Assembly: GCA_012837705.1 (NCBI GenBank)
Contig: DUQQ01000011.1
Location: forward strand, 30,368 to 94,367
Origin: Hydrogenispora sp.
GTDB lineage: Bacteria > Bacillota > UBA4882 > UBA10575
DNA: 64,000 bases
Reading direction: 5' to 3'
Shown: in pieces, positions 1 to 11,535 of the stretch
Position numbering within the stretch: position 1 is the stretch's first letter
Layout of the letters: each line of letters starts with the position of its first letter
Program-made: the position numbers and the translations under genes
Notes under the pieces: model-generated
Told to the model about the DNA's origin: nothing
The model's input: the letters and a program-made list of their open reading frames with translations, nothing else
The model's database searches: none

Positions 1-71
1 TCCTGGAAGAAAAAATCCAGATCGATCGGGAGCAGGGTTCCGTCTAAATCGAAAAGTAAGTGTTTGATCAT
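1..71 (-). CDS. HAD-family hydrolase, N-terminal part (runs off window start)
   Basis: Reverse complement of 1-71 reads MIKHLLFDLDGTLLPIDLDFFFQ; DxDGT HAD motif I directly after the start. Confidence 0.75.
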   Translation of the reverse strand, partial: MIKHLLFDLDGTLLPIDLDFFFQ

Positions 72-262
72 AATAACCTTCCTTTCTCTCCGCTGGCGGG
101 CTGATTAGAATTATACATAATTGGGTCCGGAATGTAAAGGCGCGTTCCTATTTTTACCACCACCGTTTCGACCTTTATGTTACCTTGACAAACAAAGGAC
201 GGTAATTGTAAAATCTAGTTATTGGCCTTGGACTCAGCAAACGAGAGAAGAGAGGCGATGTT

Positions 263-1369
263 GTGCAAGTCATCGAAATTATCTTTTATTTTATTACACC
301 ATTTTTGATCACCAAAGGGTTACAAAACGCAAAAAAACTGGGGTTTCTCAGCCCGATTCTCCTCTGTTACCTGGTGGGGATGGTTCTTGGTAACCAAAGT
401 TTCGTCCCGATCAATAAACAATTGGCACTATCCTTAGCGGAAGTGGCGGTACCGATCGCCATTCCCCTAATCCTTTTTTCCACCGATGTTAAAAGGTGGC
501 TAAAACTGGCGCGGAAGACGGTGCTCTCCTTCGTCTTGGTGGCCATCAGCGCGGTGGCCAGTGCTGTTCTCGCCGCGTTCTTTTTTTCTTCGGTTCCAGA
601 ATACTGGAAAATATCCGGAATGTTAGTAGGGGTGTACACGGGAGGAACCCCTAATTTGATGGCCATCGGCATGGGGTTGCAGGTCCGGGAGGAAACATTG
701 CTCTTAACCAATACTGCCGATGCGATCATGGGGGGGTTCTACTTTTTGTTCCTGGTAACCGGAGCAAAATGGCTGATCGGGAAGGTTCTACCTTCCTTCT
801 CTTCTCCGTTTATGGAACCCGCCTTGGCGGCGACGGAGGAGGAAGGATCCAAGGTTGAATTGGGCTTTGCGGTCCTGTTATCCATATTATGTGTGGGGAT
901 CAGTGCCGGGATCGCCCTGCTGGTCACCGGGGGGCTTGATGTCAGCATAATTATGTTAATACTCACCACCCTTGGCGTCGCGGCCTCTTTCCATCAGCGT
1001 GTCCGGCGGATTAAAGGCACCTACGAAGCAGGGCAGTATTTTATCCTTGTCTTTTCGTTGACGCTGGGGACGAATATCAATTTTCAAGAGATCTTGGGTT
1101 CCAGTTCGGGAATCTTTCTTTACACCGCCTTTGTGATGGCGTCCGCGATCGTAATCCATTTAATCCTGGCGTGGATCTTTCGGATTGATGCGGATACCAT
1201 GCTTATTACCTCAACGGCGGGGATCTTTGGTCCGGCCTTTATCGGACCGGTTGCCGAGCGCTTACGGAACCGAGAGGTGATTGTGCCGGGGTTAACCTGT
1301 GGTTTAGTGGGGTATGCCATCGGTAATTACTTGGGCTTTGCTGTTGCTTGGTTACTAATGCCACGCTAA
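263..1369 (+). CDS. DUF819 family integral membrane protein
   Basis: 368 aa, many hydrophobic segments, DUF819/YjcL-like pattern (PFLITKGLQNAKKLGFLSPILLCYLVG...). Confidence 0.75.
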   Translation: MQVIEIIFYFITPFLITKGLQNAKKLGFLSPILLCYLVGMVLGNQSFVPINKQLALSLAEVAVPIAIPLILFSTDVKRWLKLARKTVLSFVLVAISAVASAVLAAFFFSSVPEYWKISGMLVGVYTGGTPNLMAIGMGLQVREETLLLTNTADAIMGGFYFLFLVTGAKWLIGKVLPSFSSPFMEPALAATEEEGSKVELGFAVLLSILCVGISAGIALLVTGGLDVSIIMLILTTLGVAASFHQRVRRIKGTYEAGQYFILVFSLTLGTNINFQEILGSSSGIFLYTAFVMASAIVIHLILAWIFRIDADTMLITSTAGIFGPAFIGPVAERLRNREVIVPGLTCGLVGYAIGNYLGFAVAWLLMPR

Positions 1370-1384
1370 GATGGGAGTAGAACA

Positions 1385-2503
1385 ATGCTTAAAATTAGTG
1401 AAGTAAAAGACGTTAAAGGATTAAAAAAGTTCATTGCGTTACCGTGGGTGATCTATCAAAACGATCCCAACTGGGTACCACCCCTCCGCGGGCAACAGCT
1501 CCGCACCTTACAAGGGAAAAACAATCCCCTCCTGGCCAACGGGGAGCATACTTTCTTTCTGGCACAGGTCGGGGAGAAAGTGGTGGGACGGCTTTTAGTC
1601 GGAATTAACCGGAAACTGAATCGGGAAAAGAACAAACAAGAAGGCTATCTGAGCCTTTTTGAAGCGATTGAAGACCGGGAAGTGGCCTTTGCTTTATTTG
1701 ATGCCGCTAGTCAGTGGTTAAGGGCGCGGGGGATTTCTAGTATTGTCGGGCCGGTCTCCCCGACCAACGGCGATGATAACCGGGGGATTTTAATCCAGGG
1801 CTTTGACGGGCCACCGGTGCTGATGAATTCTTACAACCCTCCTTATTACGAAAGCTTCTTTGAAGACTATGGCTTTGGTAAGGATATGGACCTCTTCGCT
1901 TTTTATCTGGATGTGGCAAGTTTGGATACGGAACGCTTCGACCGGGTTGTCTCCTACGCGATGCGGAAATACCAGTTTCGGATCGACCGTTTTGACCGGA
2001 AACAGTTGGATCGGGAGATTCGTGATATTAAAAGAATCTTGGATTTAGCGATGCCCGCCACCTGGGAGCATTTAACCCCACCCTCACTGGAGGAGATTAG
2101 GTCGGAATTCCAGACTTTAGTCCAGTTTATGGATGCTGATCTGGTCTATATCGCTCGTTCTGGCAAGGAGCCCATTGGTTTTGTGGTTGGTTTACCTGAC
2201 TATAACCAAGTCTTGATACGACTGAATGGCCGTTTGTTCCCCTTGGGTTGGGCGAAATACCTCTGGTATAAACGGCGGATCACCGGAGCGCGGGTCTTTA
2301 TCCAGTTTGTAGTCCCACAGTTCAGAAACAAGGCGGTGAATGGTGCAATCTACCACCGTCTGATGGTGGAAGCACGCAAAAAAGGTTATAAGTATGGGGA
2401 AGGTTCGGCCATTGCCGAGATGAATAAGGAGTCGATCCGTTCGGTGGAAGGAGCGGGCGGGCGGCTTTACCGGACCTACCGGATCTACCGGAAGGAACTA
2501 TAA
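1385..2503 (+). CDS. GNAT-like N-acetyltransferase family protein
   Basis: 372 aa; NDPNWVPPL...GRLLVGINR... and GPVSPTNGDD...GFDGPPVLMNSYNPPYYESFFEDYGF pattern. Confidence 0.65.
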   Translation: MLKISEVKDVKGLKKFIALPWVIYQNDPNWVPPLRGQQLRTLQGKNNPLLANGEHTFFLAQVGEKVVGRLLVGINRKLNREKNKQEGYLSLFEAIEDREVAFALFDAASQWLRARGISSIVGPVSPTNGDDNRGILIQGFDGPPVLMNSYNPPYYESFFEDYGFGKDMDLFAFYLDVASLDTERFDRVVSYAMRKYQFRIDRFDRKQLDREIRDIKRILDLAMPATWEHLTPPSLEEIRSEFQTLVQFMDADLVYIARSGKEPIGFVVGLPDYNQVLIRLNGRLFPLGWAKYLWYKRRITGARVFIQFVVPQFRNKAVNGAIYHRLMVEARKKGYKYGEGSAIAEMNKESIRSVEGAGGRLYRTYRIYRKEL

Positions 2504-2534
2504 TTGACCGTTCGGCGGTTAATCGGCTGCACTT

Positions 2535-2585
2535 AAGAAGAACGCAAAACCCAGCCCACAGAGGGTTAAGTTTTGCGTTCTTCTT
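2535..2585. terminator. Bidirectional intrinsic terminator between convergent genes
   Basis: 16-bp inverted repeat AAGAAGAACGCAAAAC / GTTTTGCGTTCTTCTT, loop 2551-2569. Confidence 0.8.
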
Positions 2586-2631
2586 CTTTATTGCTTTAAA
2601 AGATCAAGTATTTGTCCGGTTTTCAGGCCCG

Positions 2632-5478
2632 TCAGGCTTCTTTTCCGACCGGAACAAGGCCTAAGAGTGGACGGAGAACTTCGCCGGTATAAGAGGTGGG
2701 GCTTTTGGCGACCTCTTCAGGGGTACCGATGGCAACAACCTGGCCGCCCCGAGCGCCGCCCTCCGGACCAAGATCAATTAGGTAGTCGGCGGTTTTAATC
2801 ACTTCCAGATTGTGCTCGATCACCAGGACGGTGTTCCCGCTATCAACCAGCCGTTGTAAGATCTCGAGGAGCTTTTCGACGTCGGCAAAGTGTAGACCGG
2901 TTGTGGGCTCGTCCAAAATATAAAAGGTCCGACCATTACTGCGTTTCGCCAACTCGGTGGCCAGTTTGACCCGTTGAGCTTCACCCCCCGAAAGGGTGGT
3001 CGCAGATTGTCCCAGCTTAATGTAGCCTAAACCTACATCGTGCAGCGTCTGTAGCCGCCGTTGGATCCGCGGATGATTAGCGAAAAACTCCAGAGCTTCC
3101 TCGACGGGCATTTCGAGAATATCGGCGATGGTTTTACCGCGGTATTTTACTTCAAGGGTCTCCCGGTTATATCGTTTTCCCTTACAGACTTCGCAAGGAA
3201 CATAGACGTCGGGGAGGAAGTGCATCTCGATGCGGATGATCCCATCACCGGTACAGGCTTCACAGCGGCCGCCTTTGACATTAAAGGAAAAACGGCCCGG
3301 TTTATATCCCCGTAATTTCGCTTCCGGGGTTTCGGCAAAGACGGCCCGGATCTCATCGAAGACCCCCGTATAGGTGGCCGGATTCGAACGGGGGGTACGG
3401 CCAATTGGTGATTGGTCGATGTTGATCACCTTATCCAAGTGTTCAAGGCCGTCGATCCCGCGGTGTGCGCCGGGATAAAGGGTGGTCGCCCGGTTCAGTT
3501 TACGGGCTAAAACGGGGTAAAGGATCTCATTGATGAGGGTACTTTTGCCGGAACCGGAGACTCCAGTAACCGCGACAAAACATCCTAATGGAATGGAAAC
3601 ATCGATATTTTTCAGGTTATGCTCCTGGGCCCCTTTAATCGTTAAACATTTACCGTTACCGGGACGGCGTAGAGCCGGGACGGGAATCTGGCGTTGGCCC
3701 GACAGGTAGGCACCAGTAAGTGATTGGGGGCAACGGGTAATCGTCGCTAAATCTCCGGCAGCGATCACTTCACCACCGTGGGCACCTGCACCGGGTCCGA
3801 TATCAACCAGGTAGTCGGCGGCCCGCATCATCTCTTCATCGTGTTCGACGACGATCAAAGTGTTCCCTAAATCACGTAGGTTGAGCAGGGCATTGATCAA
3901 ACGCTGGTTGTCTCTTTGGTGCAAACCGATGCTCGGTTCATCCAGAATGTACAAGACCCCCACCAAGGAAGATCCAATCTGGGTGGCCAGCCGGATGCGT
4001 TGGGCTTCACCGCCCGACAGGGAACCGGCGGTCCGGTCAAGGGTCAGATAGTCGAGGCCAACTTCAACCAGGAAGCCCAGGCGTTTATCGATCTCTTTTA
4101 AAATCTGCTTGGCGATAAGCTGTTCTTTCTCCGAGAGCGCTAAGGAAGAGAAGAAGGTTTTAGCTTTATCGATGGAAAAAGCCGCTACCTGGCTGATGTT
4201 ATAAGATCCGATCTTTACAGCCAGACTCTCCGGCCGGAGCCGGGCGCCGTGGCAACTGCTGCAGGGGCGTACGGTCATAAAGCGGTTCTCAAAATCTTGG
4301 CGAATCGCCTCCGAGTCGGTCCTCCGGTACCGTCGGCTCAGGTTGTTAATGATCCCTTCGAAGCGGACCTCTTGCCGCCACTCGCGTCCGTTTTTGCCTT
4401 GATAAACGACGGGGATCTTTTCCCGGCCTGAACCATAAAGGATCGCGTCGACCTGTGTGGCGGTCGCATCCTTTAAGGGAAGATCCGGGTCAAGACCGTA
4501 GTGGCGGGCCACACTTAGTAGATACTGCAGGGACCAGGAGCTCTGGTTGGCGCTCCAGGGCAGGACCGCGCCTTCACTGATGGAACGGTTTTTATCCAGA
4601 ATCTTTTCGGGATCAATCTCCAGTTTAAACCCGAGTCCGTCGCAGTCGGGACAGGCACCGTAGGGTGAGTTAAAGGAGAACATCCGCGGGGTAATCTCCT
4701 CAAAACTAAAACCACACTGGGGACAGGCGAAATTGGCGCTGAACAATGTTTCTTCGCCCGATAGCGGATCAATAATAACAAGACCTTTGGCCATGTCAAG
4801 GGCCAGTTCGACCGAGTCGGCCAGCCGCTGCTCGATCCCGGGCCGCAGGATGAGCCGGTCCACGACAACCTCGATCCAGTGTTGTTTGTACCTGCTCAAG
4901 GTGATTTCATCATCCAGGTTATAAATCTCTCCGTCAACCCGTACCCGGACGAAACCCTCTTTTTTCAGATCGGAAAAGACCTTGGTGTATTCGCCTTTTC
5001 GCCCCCGGACGATCGGAGCGAGGACGTGAAACCGGGTTTCCGTTGGAAGGGTCATGACTTGATCGACAATCTGCTCCACGGTCTGCTTGGTAATGGGACA
5101 GCCACAGGTGGGACAGAAGGGCTGGCCAATCCGGGCAAACAGCAGGCGGAGGTAGTCATAGATTTCGGTGACCGTTCCCACGGTGGAACGGGGGTTCCGC
5201 GAAGTTGTTTTCTGGTCGATGGAGATCGCCGGAGAAAGGCCTTCGATGTAGTCCACATCGGGTTTGTCCATTTGACCAAGGAACTGGCGGGCGTAAGCGG
5301 AGAGTGATTCCACGTAGCGCCGCTGTCCTTCCGCGTAAATAGTATCAAAGGCCAGTGAAGATTTACCCGAACCGGAGATCCCAGTCATCACGATCAACTG
5401 GTTCCGGGGAATCTCCAGGTCAATATTTTTCAGGTTATGGACACGCGCGCCGCGTATGGTGATTCGGTCCTTTTTCAT
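2632..5478 (-). CDS. uvrA: Excinuclease ABC subunit A
   Basis: 948 aa; two ABC ATPase modules, CxxC zinc motifs, [62 protein letters not shown]. Confidence 0.98.
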   Translation of the reverse strand: MKKDRITIRGARVHNLKNIDLEIPRNQLIVMTGISGSGKSSLAFDTIYAEGQRRYVESLSAYARQFLGQMDKPDVDYIEGLSPAISIDQKTTSRNPRSTVGTVTEIYDYLRLLFARIGQPFCPTCGCPITKQTVEQIVDQVMTLPTETRFHVLAPIVRGRKGEYTKVFSDLKKEGFVRVRVDGEIYNLDDEITLSRYKQHWIEVVVDRLILRPGIEQRLADSVELALDMAKGLVIIDPLSGEETLFSANFACPQCGFSFEEITPRMFSFNSPYGACPDCDGLGFKLEIDPEKILDKNRSISEGAVLPWSANQSSWSLQYLLSVARHYGLDPDLPLKDATATQVDAILYGSGREKIPVVYQGKNGREWRQEVRFEGIINNLSRRYRRTDSEAIRQDFENRFMTVRPCSSCHGARLRPESLAVKIGSYNISQVAAFSIDKAKTFFSSLALSEKEQLIAKQILKEIDKRLGFLVEVGLDYLTLDRTAGSLSGGEAQRIRLATQIGSSLVGVLYILDEPSIGLHQRDNQRLINALLNLRDLGNTLIVVEHDEEMMRAADYLVDIGPGAGAHGGEVIAAGDLATITRCPQSLTGAYLSGQRQIPVPALRRPGNGKCLTIKGAQEHNLKNIDVSIPLGCFVAVTGVSGSGKSTLINEILYPVLARKLNRATTLYPGAHRGIDGLEHLDKVINIDQSPIGRTPRSNPATYTGVFDEIRAVFAETPEAKLRGYKPGRFSFNVKGGRCEACTGDGIIRIEMHFLPDVYVPCEVCKGKRYNRETLEVKYRGKTIADILEMPVEEALEFFANHPRIQRRLQTLHDVGLGYIKLGQSATTLSGGEAQRVKLATELAKRSNGRTFYILDEPTTGLHFADVEKLLEILQRLVDSGNTVLVIEHNLEVIKTADYLIDLGPEGGARGGQVVAIGTPEEVAKSPTSYTGEVLRPLLGLVPVGKEA

Positions 5479-5484
5479 CTCTGC

Positions 5485-7461
5485 TCATTCCTCCAGTAAT
5501 TTCTGCCATTCCTTTATTTCATCCCGTAATTGGGCCGCGGTCTCGAACTCTAGTTTGCCCGCTGCTTCTAACATCTCGGCTTCTAACCGGTTAATGGTCT
5601 CCTCTACTTCAGCCCGGGTCATTTTCTGTTGTTTGGCGTGATAGGCCACTTTCTCTTCCGCCACCTGTTCCAGGTTGATCAGATCGCGGACCGCTTTTTG
5701 GACCGAGGCCGGAGTGATGTTGTGCTCCTCGTTATAACGGATCTGTTTGGTACGGCGCCGGTTGGTCTCTTGGATGGCGCGGGCCATCGAATCGGTCACC
5801 TGGTCAGCGTACATGATTACTTTTCCGGCTACATGGCGGGCGGCCCGACCGATAATCTGGATTAAAGTGGTCTCGGAACGGAGAAAACCTTCTTTATCCG
5901 CGTCTAGGATCGCCACCAGTGTTACTTCGGGGAGATCTAACCCTTCTCGTAATAAGTTGATCCCGACGAGGACATCGAATTTGCCAAGCCGAAGATCGCG
6001 TAGGATCTCAACCCGGTCCATCGTGTGGATCTCCGAGTGGAGATATTTCACCCGAAAGCTGGCTTCTTCCAAGTATTCGGTTAGATCCTCAGCCATCCGT
6101 TTGGTTAAGGTAATGACGAGAACCCGCTCTTGGCGGTCAACCCGCTGGCGAATCTCCTCCATCAGATCATCGATCTGCCCTTTCACCGGGCGGACTTCCA
6201 CCTCCGGATCCAACAGGCCGGTGGGGCGAATGACCTGTTCGACCACTTGCGAGGCCTTTTGAAGTTCGTAGGCGGCCGGTGTAGCCGAGACGTAGATCAC
6301 TTGATTTATGGCTTGTTCAAACTCTTCGAAGCGGAGTGGGCGGTTATCCAAGGCGGAAGGTAGGCGGAAGCCGTATCCAACCAGTGTTTCCTTGCGGGAA
6401 CGGTCTCCGGCGTACATCGCCCGGAGTTGGGGGATGGTCACATGGGACTCGTCGATGAAGAGTAAAAAATCGTCGGGGAAATAATCAAGGAGGGTGGCCG
6501 GGGGTTCGCCCGGCTGCCGTCCCGTCAGGTGGCGGGAGTAGTTCTCAATCCCCTGACAGTAGCCGACCTCTTGCATCATTTCTAAGTCAAAACGGGTCCG
6601 TTGTTCCAACCTTTGGGCTTCCAAAAGTTTCCCGGATTCACGTAAACGGGCCAGTTCCGTTTGGAGCTCAGCTTCGATCGAGCGGATCGCCGCCTTCATC
6701 CTTTCTTCACTGGTTACGTAGTGGGTGCCCGGGTAGATCGTGATCTGCTCTTTCTCGCCCAGGATCTCCCCAGTTAAAGGGTCAACTTCAAGGATGCGGT
6801 CGATTTCATCCCCAAAGAGCTCAATCCGGATCACGGTTTCGCCATAGACCGGTATAATCTCGATCACATCCCCGCGCACCCGAAAGGTGCCGCGGGTAAA
6901 GCCGACGTCGTTCCGGGTATATTGGATCCCCACCAGACGGCGGAGGATCTTATCACGGTTCCGGGTGTCTCCGTGCTGAAGCGAGAGGGTCATCCCCTGG
7001 TAGTCTTCGGGGGATCCCAGCCCGTAGATGCAAGAGACACTAGCCACAATTAAAACATCCCGCCGTTCGAAAAGGGCGGAAGTGGAGGCGTGGCGCAGCC
7101 GATCAATCTCCTCGTTAATACTGGCGTCTTTTTCAATGTAGGTGTCAGACTGGGGGATGTAGGCCTCCGGTTGGTAGTAGTCGTAATAACTGACAAAATA
7201 ATGGACGGCATTCTCTGGAAAGAACTCTTTGAATTCACTGTATAATTGGGCCGCAAGGGTTTTATTATGGGCAATAACCAAGGTGGGCCGGTTGATCCGG
7301 GCCACCACATTGGCCATGGTAAAAGTCTTCCCGGATCCAGTAACACCCAACAAAACTTGGTGGGGCATTCCGGCTTCGAGACCTGCGGTTAATTGCGCAA
7401 CGGCCTGCGGTTGGTCGCCGCGAAGCGTATAAGGGGAAACCAACTTGAATCCGGACATCAA
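5485..7461 (-). CDS. uvrB: Excinuclease ABC subunit B
   Basis: 658 aa; [14 protein letters not shown], helicase motifs, C-terminal UVR motif. Confidence 0.98.
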   Translation of the reverse strand: MMSGFKLVSPYTLRGDQPQAVAQLTAGLEAGMPHQVLLGVTGSGKTFTMANVVARINRPTLVIAHNKTLAAQLYSEFKEFFPENAVHYFVSYYDYYQPEAYIPQSDTYIEKDASINEEIDRLRHASTSALFERRDVLIVASVSCIYGLGSPEDYQGMTLSLQHGDTRNRDKILRRLVGIQYTRNDVGFTRGTFRVRGDVIEIIPVYGETVIRIELFGDEIDRILEVDPLTGEILGEKEQITIYPGTHYVTSEERMKAAIRSIEAELQTELARLRESGKLLEAQRLEQRTRFDLEMMQEVGYCQGIENYSRHLTGRQPGEPPATLLDYFPDDFLLFIDESHVTIPQLRAMYAGDRSRKETLVGYGFRLPSALDNRPLRFEEFEQAINQVIYVSATPAAYELQKASQVVEQVIRPTGLLDPEVEVRPVKGQIDDLMEEIRQRVDRQERVLVITLTKRMAEDLTEYLEEASFRVKYLHSEIHTMDRVEILRDLRLGKFDVLVGINLLREGLDLPEVTLVAILDADKEGFLRSETTLIQIIGRAARHVAGKVIMYADQVTDSMARAIQETNRRRTKQIRYNEEHNITPASVQKAVRDLINLEQVAEEKVAYHAKQQKMTRAEVEETINRLEAEMLEAAGKLEFETAAQLRDEIKEWQKLLEE

Positions 7462-7495
7462 ATCATCTCCAAACTGTATTGTTTACATAAAAACT

Positions 7496-7524
7496 AGTAT
7501 AGCAAAGGGGAAGGAAAAAGACAA
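7496..7524 (-). promoter_or_regulatory. Predicted sigma-A promoter of uvrBA
   Basis: Minus strand TTGTCT (7524-7519), N17, TATACT (7501-7496), upstream of uvrB. Confidence 0.65.
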
Positions 7525-7539
7525 GGAAAAAAGAAGCGT

Positions 7540-7553
7540 CGAACATACATTCG
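7540..7553. promoter_or_regulatory. Candidate LexA/DinR (SOS) box upstream of uvrB
   Basis: CGAACATACATTCG, one mismatch from the Firmicutes palindrome CGAACNNNNGTTCG; upstream of a known SOS target. Confidence 0.5.
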
Positions 7554-7596
7554 TGTTCGACACAAAAGAAGCAAATCCTCTTTCGGGAGGTTAAAC

Positions 7597-8550
7597 TTAC
7601 TTAACAAGCGTGGAAACATGGACTAACTCAATTCCGGCGGCTTCGAAGCGGGGCATAGCACTTTGTAGCGCGACCGCCACGCCGGGACGGGTATGGGCAA
7701 TCCCAATGGCCGAGCCCGCGGTAAGGGCCTTTTCGATCAAAAGATCGATCTGGGCCGGAATGGCTTCGACGCCAGACCCATCCAGGAAAACATCGCGTAC
7801 CGCTGTTGGTACACCGTGCTCGTGGGCGACGGTAGCGGCCACGGAAGTATGGATGGTTAGACTATCAATAAAGAATAAACCGGCCTGTTTTAGCTCCGCC
7901 ATCAAAAGCTGCATCAAAGGTCGATCTTGTGTCCCCTTCGAGCCCATGTGGTTATTTACTCCGATAATCCCCGGCACGGCGGCCAGATTCGCGCGGAGTT
8001 GTTGGCGGATCTGTTCTGGGGAAAAATCAGTACGTAGCACCCCTGGTCCCGGGTCGGTTTGAGGATCGAGCGGTTCGAGCGGTAAATGAAGAATCACTTC
8101 CTGATTCCGCTTGCGCGCTTCCCGGGCATGGGTCTTTGAATAGCGACCCCAGGGTAAAACGGCAAAGGTTAAGGGGATTTCCAGCTCCCAAAAGGCTTCC
8201 GTCGCTTCTTGGACAAAGCCAAGGTCATCGATGATGATCGCCACCTGCGCCCGGGGCCGGATCGGCTGTTCAAGTGGGGACGGTGGCTTTAAAACGCCAG
8301 GGCGTGGGGGGATGCGGGGCTTCGGGCGCCAGGCGGACAAGAACCACTCGACGGTGGCGGTGAAACCGGGCTCTAGGGCGGTAAACTCTGGAACCGTCTG
8401 CGCGGGCCAGGACAGCGATAAAGGTGGCATTACTATGGACCAGAGCAGATACTGACTGGCTAGGAACGCCAGGAAAAACGCGGGCAGGAGGCGGAGGTGG
8501 AAAAAGCGCCGCTGGGTCAAAGGACGGTTGGTTTGGGGTTGTGGGGCCAT
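7597..8550 (-). CDS. Divergent polysaccharide deacetylase family protein (YibQ/DUF610-like)
   Basis: 317 aa; VAIIIDDLGF...LPWG...HLPLEP...GVNNHMGSKGT...FFIDSLT...FLD. Confidence 0.8.
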   Translation of the reverse strand: MAPQPQTNRPLTQRRFFHLRLLPAFFLAFLASQYLLWSIVMPPLSLSWPAQTVPEFTALEPGFTATVEWFLSAWRPKPRIPPRPGVLKPPSPLEQPIRPRAQVAIIIDDLGFVQEATEAFWELEIPLTFAVLPWGRYSKTHAREARKRNQEVILHLPLEPLDPQTDPGPGVLRTDFSPEQIRQQLRANLAAVPGIIGVNNHMGSKGTQDRPLMQLLMAELKQAGLFFIDSLTIHTSVAATVAHEHGVPTAVRDVFLDGSGVEAIPAQIDLLIEKALTAGSAIGIAHTRPGVAVALQSAMPRFEAAGIELVHVSTLVK

Positions 8551-8586
8551 TTTGACACTCCCCTTTGGGTGTAAACTTGTTTCAAA

Positions 8587-9834
8587 CTAGGCCGCTGTTC
8601 GGCGGCGGGCGAAGATCAATTGTTTTAGGACCTGGAGAGCGGTTTCGGTTTGGAGACGATCGACCGTCTGAAGGAGAACAAGGTCGATCTCCTCCGCGGC
8701 CGGTGTGGGCGCGGCCGGTAGGGTTACGCGTACGTCGGGTTCCACGCCGGTCTGGTGGATTGAATAACCGCCAGCCGTCAGATAGCGGGCGACCGTAAAA
8801 TAGAGCGCACCGCCCCCCCGGAGGGGAATTACATCCTGGACTAGACCTTTACCAAAGGTGGTATTTCCGACTAGGACCCCGGCTTTCAAGTGTTGGATTG
8901 CGCTGGCGACAATCTCTGATGAGCTGGCACTCCACTCGTTGATCAGTACCACCAGCGGAAAGGAGGGGTGGGGATTGGGGTACGCGTAGAAATGTTCGGT
9001 GGTGTGGTTCCGGTATTGCAGGGACACAAGGGGAAGTCCTTCGGCCCCGGGGAGAAACTGACTGGCGACCTCTAGCGCCGAAAGGAGTAGCCCGCCCGGG
9101 TTATAACGTAGATCCAAAACAATCCCTGCCACCTGCTCTGCGGTGAAAATTTGTAGGGTCCGTTTCAAGTCCTTTCCGGTCTCCTCGGTGAACTGGGTAA
9201 GGGTGATCCAGCCGATCTTGCCCACTTGTGGATCGGAACGGATCGCCCATTCAATGGAAGGATCGATTAAGGCCCGGGTTAAGGTAATATCCTGTGCGGG
9301 TCGGACCCCGCCCCGTTGGACCGTCAGGACTACGGTGGTGCCGGGGGGGCCCAAAATGGCCCCGGCGGCGGCTTCTTTGGATAAGCCGGCGGTTGGTTGA
9401 TGGTTGATCGCTGTAATCCGGTCACCCGGTTGTAAACCAGCCCGGGCAGCAGGAGAATTGTTTATTGTTTTGAAAACGATCAAGTGGCCGTCGGTATACT
9501 CAAGATAGAGGCCTATTCCACCATAAACGCCTTTGTTCTCCTCCAGCAACCGGTTGTACTCCATCGCCGTCAGGTATTGAGTATAAGGATCGCTTAAGCT
9601 AGCCAAAAGGGCAGGAACATTACCGGTTTGTAGGTAGGTCAGGACTAGGCGGAAAAGGCTTAAGGGTTCAAAGAACTTTATTTTGAGCAAAGGAATTACT
9701 TGGCAAGCTAAGCCCAGATCCCTGTACTTACCTTGGGTTAAGGCAAAACCGTACCCAAAAAAAGCAGTTAGCAGTAAAATAACGAAGATAAATCCGATCG
9801 TCCGCTGCCGGAAAAGATTAAGCCGTAAAGTCAC
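8587..9834 (-). CDS. S41 family C-terminal processing peptidase with PDZ domain
   Basis: 415 aa; DPYTQYL, PDZ region, catalytic NEWSASSSEIVASAIQ...FGKGLVQ. Confidence 0.92.
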   Translation of the reverse strand: MTLRLNLFRQRTIGFIFVILLLTAFFGYGFALTQGKYRDLGLACQVIPLLKIKFFEPLSLFRLVLTYLQTGNVPALLASLSDPYTQYLTAMEYNRLLEENKGVYGGIGLYLEYTDGHLIVFKTINNSPAARAGLQPGDRITAINHQPTAGLSKEAAAGAILGPPGTTVVLTVQRGGVRPAQDITLTRALIDPSIEWAIRSDPQVGKIGWITLTQFTEETGKDLKRTLQIFTAEQVAGIVLDLRYNPGGLLLSALEVASQFLPGAEGLPLVSLQYRNHTTEHFYAYPNPHPSFPLVVLINEWSASSSEIVASAIQHLKAGVLVGNTTFGKGLVQDVIPLRGGGALYFTVARYLTAGGYSIHQTGVEPDVRVTLPAAPTPAAEEIDLVLLQTVDRLQTETALQVLKQLIFARRRTAA

Positions 9835-9909
9835 GCCCTTCGTCTCCTTTATCTTTATCTGCCGGGGTGATTCCCTAAGAGCATATGAGGGGAGCAGGGC
9901 GGTTATAAC

Positions 9910-10782
9910 TTAAACTTTGAGGTGTCTTTTGAGCGAAACGTGGCTCCCGAGACCGCCAAAGAAAAGCCCCATGCCCAAAAGGACAGCCATCAAGATTAAT
10001 TCAAGCTCTGGTCCGGATAAAAGCGGAAGAAAACGGCGATAAAACTGTATCTTTTGGATGAGGAAAGCGTAGCCTTCCTTTAAAATTAATAAAGCCAGGC
10101 CAGCACCGAGTAAGCCCAGAATAATTCCTTCCAGGAGGAAAGGCCAGCGGACAAAGGAGTCGGTCGCGCCAACTAACTTCATAATCTCAATCTCTCTGCG
10201 GCGGGCGTAAACGGTCAGTTGAATCGTGTTGATAATGATATATAGGACGGCAAAAGCTGTTAAGAAAAGGAGCGCAAGCCCGAAGACCATGATCAAGCGG
10301 ATTGCGATTTCAAGAAACCGCACAAAGTCTTGCTTGAAAACGACTTCTTCCACACCGGGGACGGCCGATGCCAAACGTACCAAACTCTGGAGGTCCGCCG
10401 TTTCCAGCAAGGAGAGGTTAAAAGCCGCCGGTAAGGGGTTTTCCCCTTCAAGGAAAAGGTTCTGATTACCGAGCATCTTTTCTAATGACGCTGCCCCTTC
10501 TGCTTTGGAGACATATTTAACACTTTTCACCCCGGGCAGGGCGGCTAGTTCAGCACCGATCTTTTCCGGATTCTTCACCGTTGGTTCCAGAAAAACGCGG
10601 ATTTCAATCTCATCCCAGGCCAGAACGGTTAAATGGTGGAGATTGGCTGTTAGTAAAAAAAACAGCCCAAAGAGGAAAAGCCCAATGGTGATGATCCCCA
10701 AGGCAGTTAAAGTCATTACTCGATTGCGGACCAATCCACGCAGGGCCTCGCGGAGAAAATAAAAAAAGGTTCTAGGTTTCAA
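9910..10782 (-). CDS. ftsX: Cell division permease-like protein FtsX
   Basis: FtsX-like sequence. Likely TTG start at 10782 after AAAGGAGG, overlapping the ftsE end; the ORF track's longer start is less likely. Confidence 0.9.
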   Translation of the reverse strand: MKPRTFFYFLREALRGLVRNRVMTLTALGIITIGLFLFGLFFLLTANLHHLTVLAWDEIEIRVFLEPTVKNPEKIGAELAALPGVKSVKYVSKAEGAASLEKMLGNQNLFLEGENPLPAAFNLSLLETADLQSLVRLASAVPGVEEVVFKQDFVRFLEIAIRLIMVFGLALLFLTAFAVLYIIINTIQLTVYARRREIEIMKLVGATDSFVRWPFLLEGIILGLLGAGLALLILKEGYAFLIQKIQFYRRFLPLLSGPELELILMAVLLGMGLFFGGLGSHVSLKRHLKV

Positions 10783-11467
10783 GGGTATAACCTCCTTTGG
10801 GCGTATCCCGAACCAGCTTACCCCGGTCAAGGGCGATTACCCGTCGGCGCATATGATCCACGATCTCCCGGTTATGGGTGGCCATAACAATGGTGGTTCC
10901 GCGTCGATTGACCTCCAGGAGCAGTTCCATAATCCCCCAGGAAGTATCGGGGTCCAGGTTTCCCGTGGGTTCGTCGGCCAGCAACAAAAGAGGCCGGTTG
11001 ACTAGAGCCCGGGCTAAACAGACCCGTTGTTGTTCACCACCGGATAATTCTGAAGGCAAGAGATTTGCCTTGTTTAGGAGGCCAACTAATTCTAAAACCG
11101 CGTAGACCCGGGGCCGAATCAAACGGGCTTTGGTTTCAATTACTTCCAGGGCAAAGGCGACGTTTTCATAGACCGTTTTTTGTGGTAATAGTTTATAATC
11201 TTGAAAAATAACGCCGATATTCCGGCGGAGGTAGGCGATCTCTCTTTTTTTGAGGTAAGCCAGGTTTTGCCGGTTAACGGCAATCAGGCCGGAAGTAGGG
11301 ACCTCCTGGCGGATGATCAAGTTTAGAAAGGTGGATTTACCGGCACCACTCGGACCGACCAGAAAAACGAACTCCCCCTTCTGGACCGTAAGGGAAACCT
11401 GATCTAAGGCCACGACACCGTTGTTGAAGATTTTCGTGAGCTTCTTTGCGATTAACAAACGAACCAC
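10772..11467 (-). CDS. ftsE: Cell division ATP-binding protein FtsE
   Basis: 231 aa ABC ATPase (GPSGAGKST, LSGGEQQRVCLARAL, LLADEPTGNLD), next to ftsX. Confidence 0.95.
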   Translation of the reverse strand: MVRLLIAKKLTKIFNNGVVALDQVSLTVQKGEFVFLVGPSGAGKSTFLNLIIRQEVPTSGLIAVNRQNLAYLKKREIAYLRRNIGVIFQDYKLLPQKTVYENVAFALEVIETKARLIRPRVYAVLELVGLLNKANLLPSELSGGEQQRVCLARALVNRPLLLLADEPTGNLDPDTSWGIMELLLEVNRRGTTIVMATHNREIVDHMRRRVIALDRGKLVRDTPKGGYTLET

Positions 11468-11535
11468 CTCTTAATGGGGCTATTAGATCTTTTTTCGACA
11501 AGCCCAAACAATCTCCTTCAGCTAATACGGTAAAC

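Noticed and set aside
5747-6262. 171-aa plus-strand ORF
   Set aside because: Antisense shadow of uvrB, Arg/Ser-rich.
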